Source: Rutpela maculata (taxonomy: Eukaryota > Arthropoda > Insecta > Coleoptera > Cerambycidae). Taken from it: a DNA stretch of 64,000 nt. The position numbers and the translations under genes were made by a program. The stretch is taken from contig OW386291.2 of NCBI GenBank assembly GCA_936432065.2, positions 27,629,821 through 27,693,820 of the forward strand. Reading direction: 5' to 3'. Under the pieces are notes generated by a model. That model saw nothing but the letters and a program-made list of their open reading frames with translations. It did not search any database and had not been told where the DNA came from. Shown piece by piece: positions 1 to 11,399 of the stretch (within the stretch, counting starts at the first letter, position 1; each line of letters opens with the position of its first letter).

Positions 1-381
1 AATAAGAACAAAAATATAAAAATTACGTATTTTGCTAACGTTTCGGAAAACGAATCTGTTTCCTTTCTCAAAGCGTATTATAATGTTTGTGGGCTGTGTA
101 TATTAAATACACAGCTTTAAGAATATATTTGTTATATCCAGTGTCCATAGATACTTACTGCTTACACAGATATATCTAATTGATAGTTTTATTTTAAACA
201 ATGTTGAGTTGTTAAGTTCTTCTTTTAACATCGGCAGCCAAGTTGTGCAAACATCTACGGAACAATTCGACACGCATTTATCCTCATTCAATAATATTAT
301 AGCCCCTTCTTTAATTTTTCTTTTCTTGCTATCTGTCTCTTTTGTTAAAATTTTTGCCGAGTCCCAGTTTATTCTATGCAT
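1..381 (-). mobile_element. Penelope-like element, inverted 3' fragment
   Basis: The minus strand encodes the C-terminal part of the same protein as the neighbouring forward fragment (from HRINWDSAKIL to the end), followed by the same 3' untranslated sequence. It is a near-exact reverse complement of about 877-1256. It contains the second half of a GIY-YIG-type endonuclease domain with a few substitutions (for example KEGAIILL against KEAAIILL). It is joined head-to-head to the forward fragment at about 376-381 and runs off the left edge. Seen: the inverted repeat. Inferred: an inverted partial insertion, an arrangement known for Penelope-like elements. Confidence 0.75.
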
Positions 382-1256
382 GTTAAAAAGGGTGTCATAA
401 AATGCTTATATGATAGGGCCAAAATAATTTCTTCTAATGATGAAATATTAGACAATGAGAAACGCTTTATAAAAGAGGTTTTTATAAACAATCAATACCC
501 TGAAGCTTTTGTTGATAGAACTTTCACATATATAGAAAATAATAATCATATACGATAAAAACCTGAACAACGGTACACGACGTTAATTCCTTATATACAC
601 GGATTATCTGAAAAACTACGCCTTATAGGCAATAGATTTGATATTAGGACAATATTTCAAACAGGTATTACATTGAGATCTATTTTAACAAAAACAAAAC
701 CGCTAAATCATGAGCAAAATTCAAAAAACTGCATTTATAGTATTCCGTGTGAGTGTAATAAACATTATGTGGATGAGTCATCCAGACCATTCAGTGTTAG
801 ATTGGGTGAGCACAAGAGTTACATTAGAAAAAATGAGATTCAGAAATCGAAGATTTGCGAACACGCTTGGGAGAACGGACATAGAATAAACTGGGACTCG
901 GCAAAAATTTTAACAAAAGAGACAGATAGCAAGAAAAGAGAAATTAAAGAAGCGGCTATAATACTATTGAATGAGGATAAATGCGTGTCGAATTGTTCCG
1001 TAGATGTTTGCACAACCTGGCTGCCGATGTTAAAAGAAGAACTTAACAAACTCAACATTGTTTAAAATAAAACTATCAATTAGATATATCAACAGTTCTG
1101 TGTAAGCAGTAAGTATCTATGGATACTGAATATAACAAATATATTCTTAAAGCTGTGTATTTAATATACACAGCCCACAAATATTATAATACGCTTTGAG
1201 AAAGGAAACAGATTCGAAATGTCAGCATTTTTATATTTTTGTTCTTATTTATTATT
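376..1256 (+). pseudogene. Penelope-like retroelement, C-terminus with GIY-YIG endonuclease
   Basis: One reading frame from 376 to 1065, broken by a single TAA at 556-558. The upstream part (KKGVIKCLYDRAKIISS) resembles the linker after the reverse transcriptase of Penelope-like elements. The downstream part is a GIY-YIG domain: IYSIPC, then HYVDESSRPFSVRLGEH, a conserved-looking H region and IKEAAII with the expected catalytic Glu. The YIG-like position reads YVD, so the usual glycine is lost. The family's CxC pair is present (CECNKHY). The element is 5'-truncated at the head-to-head junction with the inverted copy. The 3' untranslated part to about 1256 matches the left copy. It is inactive as it stands because of the stop, the truncation and the lost glycine. 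Confidence 0.8.
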
Positions 1257-1966
1257 TGTCAAAAACCACCCTCTTACTGATCCTTTGACGTAAAAGTCGC
1301 AGGCGTAGAGGTTATTTTCCAGTAAAATACTGGTTAATTGTATTATTTTGTATATTTCAGACATTGTTTAGAAGAATACATGTGGCAGAGCATCCCAATA
1401 AGAATAGAGAAAAACCTAATAATATAAATAAAATCTAGACTCCATTCGCAAGATGCGAATTAAAATGATGGTCTCTTTAATATGTTCCAAAAAGAAGGAT
1501 GAAACTTAAATGTTAATTAAAGCATTTTTGTACAGACAAATTTTGATTGCTGAGATAGGAAAAGACTCAACGAAAAAACCTGCTTCAGAAGCGCTAGTTG
1601 TCTTACATAGTGGGCTAGCTAACTAGTTTGTCTGTAAAACCATAATATAACGTTCATATTTGTTTCGCGATTTTCGTATCTCTAACTTAATCGCTAAAGA
1701 CCCGACTTTCGGGCCTCTATACAGTATCTTTTAACAATTGTGCTTCTGGATTGTTTTCAACTAGTTGAGACAAAAATTTAAGTATTAAGGATAGGATTTT
1801 GCATAGTGAGAGGGAAAAATGCGTTTATTTTCGATTTATTATAAATATTTAAAAAACCAAACATAGTAGAATCTTTAAAACTATTTTAGATACTTACTAT
1901 TGTTGTAACGAATACAACCATATATATTTTTTATTGTAAATTTCTGTTGTACTTGAATATTGTAAT
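1257..1966. other. Non-coding stretch, nothing recognised
   Basis: AT-rich sequence without a supported frame or a repeat structure I could match elsewhere in the window. Confidence 0.5.
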
Positions 1967-2371
1967 TTGTCAATGAAAATAGTTCCAAATTTCATTATTA
2001 AAGCATGGCATTTAACTTTATACAAAATTTATGATAAAAACTGTATATGGTTGTATTCCTTAGAGCAATGGGAAGTATCTGAAACTATTTTAAAGATTAT
2101 ACCATCTATGATTTTTTATATGTATATTTATAATAAACCGAAAATAAACGCATATTTCTGCGGGCAAATTGGAGATATAAACCATATAATTTTTAGCTGT
2201 GCACTTAATCAAGGTCAAACGAATGTTTTAATGGATAAACTGGTAGAACTCGGATTCTACCTACCTCTAAATGTTAATAATATTCTGGTATCCGAAAATT
2301 TGGAGGCCTTCACAGCATTGTATATATTTTTTAAATCAACAAATATGTCTATAAGTCAAATAATTTTTTAG
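1967..2371 (+). pseudogene. LINE open-frame C-terminal remnant (probable)
   Basis: A 134-aa frame. Residues around 63-73 read CGQIGDINHIIFSC, which looks like the Cys-x-His-x-Cys patch (CG..GD..H..FSC) near the C-terminus of jockey/I-type LINE polyproteins, after the RNase H region. The frame ends in a Phe/Ile-rich tail and is followed by a GC-richer stretch to about 2500 that could be the LINE 3' untranslated region. There is no reverse transcriptase upstream, so this would be a 5'-truncated copy. The call rests on one short motif; an unrelated open frame is possible. Confidence 0.4.
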
Positions 2372-3538
2372 GTTAAAATTGGTGTTAATTGCTCCTGTGT
2401 AGTTCTAACCTATCATACCGTGGTCCCCCTACTCTTTCTATGTCTCCATGAAGTCGTCAAGATGGACCCCTTGACGTGAAATGAGTGTCCCCGTTATATA
2501 TCCCTATATAGATAGGTGTATGGACTTGTGTTTGTGTGTGTGCGCATTGCATGCATACTTTACACTTTCATATATATAGCTTTGGTTAGGTTAATAGTAG
2601 GCAATAACAGGGTTGAATATCATATTATGCTGGAAGAGTTTTGTTTGCATGTGTCACGAGTGTGTTATAAATCAAGAGCTAGTGGCTGGTGGTTTCATCC
2701 AAAGCCAAGAGGAGAAAGGAAAAAAAACGCATATTTCCCTCTCACTCTGCAAAATCCCAACCTTAAAGAATAACCAGTCCAAATTTTTAGAAGAAATATC
2801 AATTTACTTATTTATGAGCAACTCAGATGCAAAAACTGGCGTATCTTGGCACCAAATGCAAGTAGATTATTATTAATTTTTTTTTACAAAAATATGTCTA
2901 GATATTTTATCTATTTTTATAATTCGTTTTCCGGTTTAGGTTTGATAAAAAATCCACAGACTTACTTGAATATGTTTAGAACCATTATTTTGAAAATTAT
3001 AAACAAATAAAAAAAAAAGGTTTAAATAAAGGTACATTTTTATCTTAATGCCATTGTAAAATATATGCAGAAACTTAAAATTTGAAAAAAAATGTCCTCC
3101 TATGAGTCGATACACTTAAACAATAAGTGATTATCATTTCGAATTCTTTTTTTATCTTTAGTCGTTTAAATAAATATTTTGCACTAATATTTGGCAGGAA
3201 GGTTTAGTTCAATAAATAAAAAGACATAGTTTCACCAACTTTCGTTAAAATTAATGCATTATTACATTATATTTCTTAAATTATCCCAAAAAGACAATTC
3301 TTATTGTCAAAATTTTATTGCAAACAATTTGGTATTTTTATTTTTACGATACGTGTACTAAGACCAGATATAATGAGGAAAATCAGATAATCTCAATGTT
3401 GAAATACGAATTGTTTAAATTTTACCAGAAGCTTTGGACCGATTTAATCCAAAACTATACAACAAATTAAAATAATTCAATTACTGTAGCCAAAGAATTC
3501 CCTATCCCCCTATTTTGATGCTTAATTTGACTCCATTA
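2372..3538. other. Non-coding stretch with weak overlapping frames
   Basis: Two overlapping frames at 2516-2876 have no recognisable motif and biased composition. The rest is AT-rich without identifiable structure. Confidence 0.4.
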
Positions 3539-5133
3539 GGGTAGGTGCACCGGTTATAGCTACTATACAAGTTACAGCCATCTTCGACATTTTTGTCCTC
3601 TTGCTAAGAAACTGACGCTAATATAGTGTTGCATAGGGTTTTAGTTAGTTTTCTATGGAATCTGCGCATACTCCCTGTGTATCTGTACCTAACCTAAAAG
3701 TTATGCGGCTGTGACTGTCACGTAACTCTGCACATTATGATTTCTTATCGTTTTCCTTAAGGAACTCAGGGTGAATAATGTGATTATATTGAACTCTACT
3801 TCAAGTTTAATACTGCTGGAACTGTTACCAACGAATCTGTGTAATGTTGGGCTTGTTTCAAAGAACTTTTCGGTGTGATTCTTTCGCGCCATATATTATA
3901 ATTGAGGATGGTTATAAATGAAACACTTAGGAGAAGGTTTTCCATTTATAGTCAGAGAGATGGCTATAATAGGACAATATTGAGTTTCGTTTTTAGCCAG
4001 TTCATTTTGGAGATTGGGATATTAGTCATGGCACCACCAAAGCGAAAAAACGCCCTTAGAATACGGTAAAATCACCCCTCATTGAGTACACTAGATGCAA
4101 AAGTCGGTTTTTGCGATTTTGAGAAAAACGCAAAAAAACGCTCATGTGTTTATTTTTTTGTAAATCTTTAGAAACATGCAGGCAACTAAACCTGAGATAA
4201 TAACTATTTGAAAAAAGGCTTAATTTTCCTTCAAATCGCATAGCATCAATAAATAATTGCAGTTAAAGGTTTCAAAAACCCAGTTTTGCATCTGCCTTAT
4301 GCAAAGACCAAGTTTTGCAAATGAAATGTGCAAACATCAATAAAATAGTAAACAATTTAAATTAGTCTATGATTATTTAAAAAAATATGAAGCAATCTGT
4401 CTAAAACTGTGCTATTGCTTTTCCGAAAGATCGGAGATTGAACATTTTTTCCACTTCAACCAATGTCTAGTAGATATATATCAGTAACACTAATTAAATG
4501 AATCAAGAATAGAAACAATTTCTAAAAAAATAATAAAAATGCTCAAATTTACCAAGACATTGTTAACTCTTTTTAAATTCAGTAAACACTAAGGTCGGTT
4601 CTGGCAGCAAAATCGCTAGCCCACGTGGTATATAAAACTGCACAATGATTGGTTAATAGCAAATACATATGCATCTGACAGAAGCAAACAAATACTGAGT
4701 TTTGCAGCTGATTTAGATTTTAACACTTATTTTATCAGCAAAATACTGACTTACTCATCTTATTGGTTAAATTGTCTTGTGAACAATACATTCTTATATT
4801 TGAATAACATAAAACCCGAGTTTTTAATTTTTGCAAAAACCGAGTTTTGCATATAATAGTGCACTCAAATATCCATTTGTATCGTTTAAAAGTTTGGTGG
4901 CTAAATACGGTACCTTTGTCTTACTATAATTGGTACGAAACTGGCTATAATAGGAAAATCAGCACTTTTTCCATTCTTTTATTTACTGTGTTTCACAGAA
5001 TTAATGTTCCGTCTTTTTCTATCAACAGTATGAAACAGAAAAGTACGTGCATCGTAGGACGTGCAGATACGTCTTGAACATGGAATCGAAATGAAAAAAT
5101 GTCTTAAAGTGGCTATAACCAGTGCACCTACCC
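3539..5133. mobile_element. Terminal-inverted-repeat DNA element, TA-flanked
   Basis: The left end GGGTAGGTGCACCGGTTATA pairs with the right end TATAACCAGTGCACCTACCC (one mismatch), giving an inverted repeat of about 24 bp flanked by TA on both sides, as for Tc1/mariner-superfamily insertions. Internal sequence near both ends shares a GGCTATAATAGGA motif (3963 and 4942). A short frame beginning MAPPKRK at 4029 runs into a second, nested element. No transposase is recognised, so it is probably non-autonomous or decayed. Confidence 0.65.
4069..4903. mobile_element. Nested MITE-like element with 9-bp target duplication
   Basis: AATACGGTA occurs at 4060-4068 and again at 4904-4912, the signature of an insertion with an 8-9 bp target duplication. 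Inside, ends related in inverted orientation are visible: ATGCAAAAGTCGGTTTTTGC near 4095 against GCAAAAACCGAGTTTTGCAT near 4834, with ATTGAGTACACTA / TAGTGCACTCAAAT outside them. The motif GTTTTGCA recurs internally. No coding capacity. It splits the larger element 3539-5133. Confidence 0.65.
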
Positions 5134-5244
5134 TACATGTTAAAAAATAAGTGAAAATAGATTTTTTCTCTGTTTTTTTTTTATTTCAGAATCAAATCAT
5201 TTCCAATATCTGTTTAAAAACTCACTGACCCACTTGTAGCCCAA

Positions 5245-6515
5245 TCGAATTTTACTTTGACATGGCGAAAATAGATAACTACGATTTAATTGTTTTAAGT
5301 TGATGGGGCGGACATCCAAAACAAGCCTTTATAGCGTGCCAAGTGATGTCATACCGGTTAAGGGAGGTAGGGGGGGGGGGGGGGGTTTGAAAATTCGGTT
5401 TTTCGCTTTTAAATAGAAGGCTAATAATTAAGAAGTTCAAATGAGAAAGTTCTAGGTATTAAAAAAGCCTATAAAATGAGCCTCCAAACGTTAAGATGTA
5501 TTAGGTCAGGAGTAAATTTAAAAAAACAGAAATTTTGAATTAGTTTATTAATTTTAGCAAAATCTTTGAAATTTTACTAAAATACACGTTATATCTGTGA
5601 AATTTCAGATCGATATCTACATTATTTTTCGATAAATTCTCTTACAGTCTGAAGGTGTATTAAAAATGATTATAAACAAACGTACAAACTTTTTTTTTAA
5701 AAACAGAGTCGCCCGGCGGCCTAATCCGCGCGCCGTTACGCTTGCGCACACTGCTTTTTAATATTTTTTTTGAAAACCAAATATCATAGAGTAATTTTTT
5801 TTTGAAGTGAACTAAAAAAATAAAATTTCAAAATGGTACACATGATTTTTTGACAATGCATTCCATTCAAAAGATATTTGACTAATTGGAATTTTCTATG
5901 CAAAAAAAAATTTTTTTGTTCAAATTCAACTTTCACCACTTTTTTTTGAATAATGACCATATAGAAAACATTTGTAATTATTGAGCAACTCTCGAAGAAT
6001 ATAATTTTTTTCTCATAGCAAAATCTAACAGACAGTGAGACAGTGAAGTACTTATAGCCTTTTTTTCGAAGACCCTTTTTTTTTCCAAAAAGTTGAATCT
6101 ATCGAAAAATGATGCAGACATCGATCTGAAATTTTTACTAGATATTTCCTTCTATATGACACATACTTTAGTAAAATTTCAAAAATTTTGCTAAAATAAA
6201 AAAAAAATTCTAAATTTCTGTTTTTTTAAATTTACCCCTGGCCTAATAAAGCTATATTAACGTTCGGGGGCTTATTTTATAGCTTTATTTAATACCATAA
6301 CTTTCTCATTTGAACTTTTTGTGACAGATTTTTAACCTTCAGTTTAATCGCGAAAAAAAAAAAAACGATTCTTCAACTTTACCAACCCCTGACCTCTCTT
6401 ATCCGGTATGACATCACTTGGTACGCTATAAGGGCTTTTTTTCAATGTCCAATCCATCAATTTAAACAAATAAAATCGTAGTTATTTATTTTCGACACAT
6501 TTTGATGCTTTTCGT
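5245..6515. repeat. Foldback element with ~450-bp inverted arms
   Basis: The left arm (from about 5245) and the right arm (to about 6515) are diverged reverse complements. For example, TAGCGTGCCAAGTGATGTCA at 5332 pairs with the sequence around 6404-6430, and the flanking ACTACGATTTAATTG is mirrored near 6470. A run of 16 G (5370-5385) sits in the left arm. The centre (about 5705-5760) is a GC-rich island, unlike its surroundings. No coding capacity. Confidence 0.7.
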
Positions 6516-6630
6516 GACAATTCGGCTGAACTATTAGGGAAAAGCGATCATCGACTACAGTTGTACACCACGAAAGTTATATTTTGTGCAATAATAGAGC
6601 TTTTTATATCCAAACTGTGTTAGTACTTAC

Positions 6631-6819
6631 AGGTTCCTCAAACAAATTCTGAAGTCTCTCTTCAGGAGAAAGTCCCTTCTTGGGTCTCACTATCAAGTAA
6701 ATACCACGCACGTTGCAAGATCTTAATAACTTCTCAATCATAATTTTTCCAATAAATCCTGTACCGCCTGTTAACAACACATTTTTATTTCTATAAAATT
6801 CTTGTACCGCACCAGACAT
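6631..6819 (-). CDS. Fatty acyl-CoA reductase, first coding exon
   Basis: The exon encodes 63 residues from ATG (6819-6817) to a canonical donor GTAAGT at 6630-6625, and it ends in phase 0. It carries the N-terminal Rossmann NAD(P)H-binding motif of the fatty acyl-CoA reductase family: VLLTGGTGFIGK (TGxxGxxG, residues 17-24), then KLLRSC and YLIVRPKKG followed by PEERLQNLF, all diagnostic of the family. These enzymes reduce fatty acyl-CoA to fatty alcohol for waxes, cuticular hydrocarbon precursors or pheromones, usually on the ER or peroxisome membrane. The remaining exons must lie at lower coordinates on the minus strand; none was recognised between 1 and 6600, so introns are long or the locus is a fragment. 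The exon is intact and the start fits the usual short N-terminus (about 16 residues before TGGTG). Confidence 0.88.
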
Positions 6820-7216
6820 AATTTTGTGGTAGTTTCTATTTTATATTTGAAATACTAAAGTCAATAATGTCTATTGATGATACTATTATGGATTTAATTA
6901 AATATTAAGATGAGAGAAACGGAGTAGAGGGGTCCTTCAACATGCGCATGGTATTGCTTATTGAACGACTAATAATTTATTTAAAGCCAGATATATAAAA
7001 CTTAATAGGTAGGTAGTCATTATTTTGTTTGTTCATTTTAAAAACGATATACGTGTATTGTACATCCCAATGATTTTGAATATATCCGCATTGATTATAT
7101 AGGTCAGGACGAATTTTTTATGTGTAATATGTGAAGTAATAAAATGGTCAAATAAACATAGTTCTGAATAAATTCAATGTATAATATGTAAAACTCCCAA
7201 ATTGAACTTTTAAATG
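6820..7216. other. Upstream region of the reductase exon
   Basis: AT-rich, probably 5' untranslated or upstream intron sequence of the reductase gene on the minus strand. No clear promoter element or splice acceptor could be fixed. Confidence 0.35.
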
Positions 7217-9440
7217 TAGTAGTCCAGGGCAATTAGTCATTATATTTAAAACATGACTTAACCCAGCTATAATGAATGGATTTGAATGATTTTTTTTTGT
7301 TGGATTTCTGATGCCACTAAAAAGTTTACCCATTGAAAATTACAGGGAATTTAGAAAATACGTAAATTTAAAGAAATATGTAAAATTTTTATAAATTTCA
7401 ACGAAAAATACAATTATCGGAATTTTCTAATATTTCTTTTAAGACAATAAAGATTGCTTTACTTTTCAAGGCTGTTTATAAAGAATTTGTAAAAAAATGA
7501 AACTTTTTAAAATTAATTTGAAGATGGCAGAAGCTCCAAAAGACAAAATAAATGAATGGTACAGTAAGTGAAGCTTTTAAATCCCAGCCCGAAAACGATG
7601 TAATGAATTTACAAATTTCTTTCTTCAACATGCTTCATATAGTATGTACATAAGAATCTATATTGTTATTTTTTCTACTTTTTGGTTGGGGGTGGTTCTC
7701 ACCTCTTCTTAAAGGTTATTGCAAAAAACAAAAAATACACATAATCTGATAGAGAATCAAATTAAAATAGCTGAAATGCGTATTTTTCGAAATATTGCGA
7801 ACTGAAAATTGTAATTTTCATCTCCTAAAATTAGTATTCCTAGGCGTTTTTTTTTTAATTACTCGAAAAATGTGGACTTTTAAAAAAATGCAAGCAAATT
7901 GCAAATTAAAGCTTTTACGAAAACAAATGGAATGGTTTTTTTCTTTTTTTTTTCTCCGACGTTTTGGAGATATGGCATGTTCAAAATGGCGCCTAAACAT
8001 TCAGAAAAATATACGACGTTAAAATCTAAAATTATTCAAAATCTAGAACTATGAGAAAAAATTTATTCTTGTAAAAATTAAAGGTATTAAAATTTTCTTT
8101 CAATTGAGACGTATTACGACCTTTTATAATGAAAACTAAAAAACTTACAAACAAAAAAGTTGCGCATTTAAAAAAAAATAAAGGCGCCATTTTTCTAGTC
8201 TTATTGCTCTAATTTCTTATTAATCCAATTTTTTTTTTAAATCCTTCTAGATACTGTTAATGCATATTATTACTAACATGCTCAAATTTTTTAGAAATTT
8301 CAAAATAATTATTTTTCATATCTGTACACATTTTTAATAATTAGGTAAAATTTTCATAATTCTTCGAAAAAAATCGGGCTTTTGAAATTGCTTAGAAAAT
8401 ATTTTTTTATAAAAAATGGTAAGAGTACAAAAATGAATCTTATAAAAAAACGAATAGTTTGTTTTTTTTTTTATTTTCCTACAATAAACTGTTCCAGAGA
8501 TATAAAGATTTAAAGATGGCGCTTGAGCGCATACGCAAGAAAATTATGTATTTAAAATTGAAATATTTCAAAAACTATAAGATTGATAAAAACATAATAT
8601 GAGAATGAAATGAATCTTATAAAAAAACGAAGAGTTTGAGTTTTTATTTTTTTCCTACGACAACTGCTCCAGAGACATGACAGTTTGAAATAATGTTGAA
8701 AGTTTTCAGCTTGTACGCGCATTTTAAATGTCTATAGTAGGTAGAGAAACGAGTAATAGCCGTTTATTTTTCGAAGAATACGCAAAAAAAGCGGGTTGCA
8801 TTGCATTTTAGCATGTTTAGAGTACAGATGAAAAATCTTAATTGTATTAATTTGATTCATTTATAACAATCTGTATTTTTAATAAAATTAGACTCTCTCT
8901 TTTGTGACCATTTTTAATCCATCATTTTTTTTTAATAAATTTAGACCCATAATCATATTCAGCGACCTAAAAATCTTAAATATATGACTTTTCGTGAATT
9001 TATTTGTGACATTATAAGAATTATTAATTTTTCAACCCTTAAAATTTTCGTCTTATAAATTTTGACCCCACAGTCATATTCAGCGACCTCAAAAACATAA
9101 ATATATGGTTAATTTATTCGTAAAATTAGAAGAGTAATTAATTTTAATTACAAATTTAAAGTTTCACTTTTTTACAAATTCTTTCTAAACAACCTCGAAA
9201 ATTATAACAATCATTATTTAAAAGAAATATTTGAAAATTCCAATAATTGTATTTTTTGTTGAGATTTCTAAAAATTTTATTTTTATTTTAATTTACGGAT
9301 TTTCGAAATTGCTGTAATTTTCAATGGGTAAACTTTAGTTTATGGCATTAGAAATGCAACAAAAAAAATCATTCAAATCCATTCATTACAGCTGGGTTCC
9401 GAGATATAAACCTAATGGCATTGGACTATAGATATGATCG
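7217..9440. repeat. Foldback element with ~350-bp inverted arms
   Basis: The left arm (7217-7570) and right arm (about 9140-9440) are reverse complements with divergence: CAGCTATAATGAATGGATTT at 7264 mirrors the sequence near 9375-9395, and the AAAGTTTCACTTTTTTACAA region of the right arm (9158) mirrors 7495. About 1.6 kb of very AT-rich loop lies between. A further single arm occurs at about 21820-22175. No coding capacity; the frames at 7795-8022 are low-complexity. Confidence 0.65.
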
Positions 9441-10199
9441 TTAATATTTTTGTGGTACGACTTCGTGCATTCAAACGATCGATGATTCAATTTTTGACTT
9501 TGCTTTTGCTTTTAAGGGTTGTTGTAAACATGCTAACTTGAAATTTGGTATGACGACTTAGTTCCATTAGAGACATATCTAAAGTTTCTTTAAAATATTT
9601 GCATCATTGTTTAAGTTATCATAAATTGTTTAATAATAGTCTCTCGATTGTTTTTATTTGCTGTAACTTAAGAAATTGATCGAAAAAGTTCGGACAAATG
9701 TAGTTTTCTTCGTAATTTCATTATGAGCAATCTATTTTTTGTTCATTGCGATACGAACCGTACAGCCAGAGATATTTAAGAAAACCCGCAAAAAATGCAA
9801 TTCTTTTTTTTTCAATAAATTACGTCCAGTCTCGATTTACTAAACTCTTTAAAATTTCCAATAAGTTGAAAATCTTGCCGCTTCCCTGAGTATACATTTT
9901 GGTGATTATTACTATTACAAAATCAAATATTGAACAGTTTTAAAAAACAATTATAATCGCGGTTATGACAGACGAGGGCAATCTAACTTTCTATCTCCTA
10001 TGCATTCTTTATCCCTTTATGAGAAAAGCCCAAAATACATGGGTATAAAACTCTTCAATAAATTTTGTTAATTTAAAAAAAGAAGTGGAACAACTTGCTA
10101 GATAATGTATTTTACAACACTGAGGAATTCTTAAACATTGATTTTTAAATATACATGTTTTATTTTACTATTTATTATGTTAAATTTTAATTCATATCT
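9441..10199. other. AT-rich stretch, nothing recognised
   Basis: No supported coding frame, inverted repeat or match to the other repeats in the window. Confidence 0.45.
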
Positions 10200-10365
10200 A
10201 AGGCTTTTATTTACGTGTCTCTGGTTTATCTAGTATATATTTTGTCTATGTCTATTTATCCTTGTATCATGACATGTATGCTTTACAATTGACGAGTTCG
10301 ATACCATTTTTTGTACTGGTCTAATGGACAATAAATAAAGTATTATTATTATTATTATTGTATTT
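10200..10365 (+). mobile_element. Probable LINE 3' tail with (ATT)n
   Basis: A short sequence ending in AATAAATAAAG directly followed by a TATTATTATT microsatellite (10341-10359). A polyadenylation-like signal plus a short-unit tail is the usual 3' end of insect jockey/I-type LINEs. No coding part is attached, so this is inference from the tail alone. Confidence 0.35.
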
Positions 10366-10977
10366 TTTTTCCTTTCCTGTTTCCCGCTGCTGGGCGGGGC
10401 TTCCGTGGCCTCCGACACCACACGGTAGAGAAGTTGCATTATTTTTTTTATAATGAAAATCGATACAGCATCAAAAAAAAGTTATAAAAATGTGAAATTT
10501 ACGAATTTTTGAATGTTACTACAGTGAAAAAATAAATAATTTCATCGGTGAGGAATTTGGATATTTCAAAACGGCAGTTATTTGGCGCCATTAACTGTGA
10601 CGTTTCCCGTTATGATTTGTCCATCGAAATTAATAACAAACTAGAAGGTGCACTCGACTAGAGAAAGTGACTCAGAGAGAGAAACTTGCGTGCACTATAT
10701 TCCATCCTTTTTCTCGGTCTGTGTACAGACGGTTAAGCCAGTCGGACGTTTTCTTCAACCAATCAGATCTTGTCAGACAAGGACGGAGTAGTGAACGGAA
10801 GTTTCTTTTTCCGTAGAAACATGCTTCTGTAGTTTCGTATATCTAAAGCAATTTCGATGGGTTTATCAAATATCAGTTTATTGTTTATTGTTTACAGTCA
10901 GTTTACCAAGTTCTTGTTTGTAGTGTTATTGTGTTATTATTTGGTTAATGAGCTAGTGAACAACATTATTATGACTT
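10366..10977. other. Mixed-composition stretch, nothing recognised
   Basis: Includes a GC-rich patch at 10376-10435 and, at 10650-10860, moderately complex sequence that could be upstream of the THAP-like frame. No firm feature. Confidence 0.35.
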
Positions 10978-11073
10978 ATGAATTACAAATATTGCATTGT
11001 GCCTAAATGTAAAACTAAGGGTATCATTACAAATATGGTAATTTTACATTCAAGATTCTCCAAATTTAGTTCG
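10978..11073 (+). pseudogene. THAP-like N-terminal fragment (tentative)
   Basis: A short frame opening at ATG 10978 reads MNYKYCIVPKCKTKG, resembling the start of insect THAP domains (tyrosine, first zinc Cys, four residues, second Cys). It stops after 31 residues, so the rest of the domain is missing or lies in another exon. THAP domains occur in host factors and in P-element-type transposases. Too short to be sure. Confidence 0.3.
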
Positions 11074-11399
11074 TAGACAGACGTCAGCGAGAGGTTAGGA
11101 CACTGCGTCTACTTTGGACAAATTATTCGACTAACGGATGTCGTCATTGACTTCACGCCAATAAGAAACCGTTTGCCGTCACGTGGTTTTGTTTACAAAT
11201 TACAGCATAATCTAAATATTAATTTTACGGAAAATAAATTTTATTTTGAATTTCTTTTGTTATAATAATTTTCTGGGTAATGAAAATTAAGAGCAAATCA
11301 CTTTTTCTAGCATTTTAAAATTTCATGCATCTTCTCTATTCATTACAGCCACTCTCCACGACCTGTCGAGTTAGTGACTGTTAACACCTGAATCATGTG
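11074..11399. other. Spacer, nothing recognised
   Basis: No supported frame or repeat. Confidence 0.35.

Noticed and set aside
7795..8022. 75-codon Phe/Lys-rich frame
   Set aside because: Low-complexity AT-rich sequence in the foldback loop, with a matching antisense frame.
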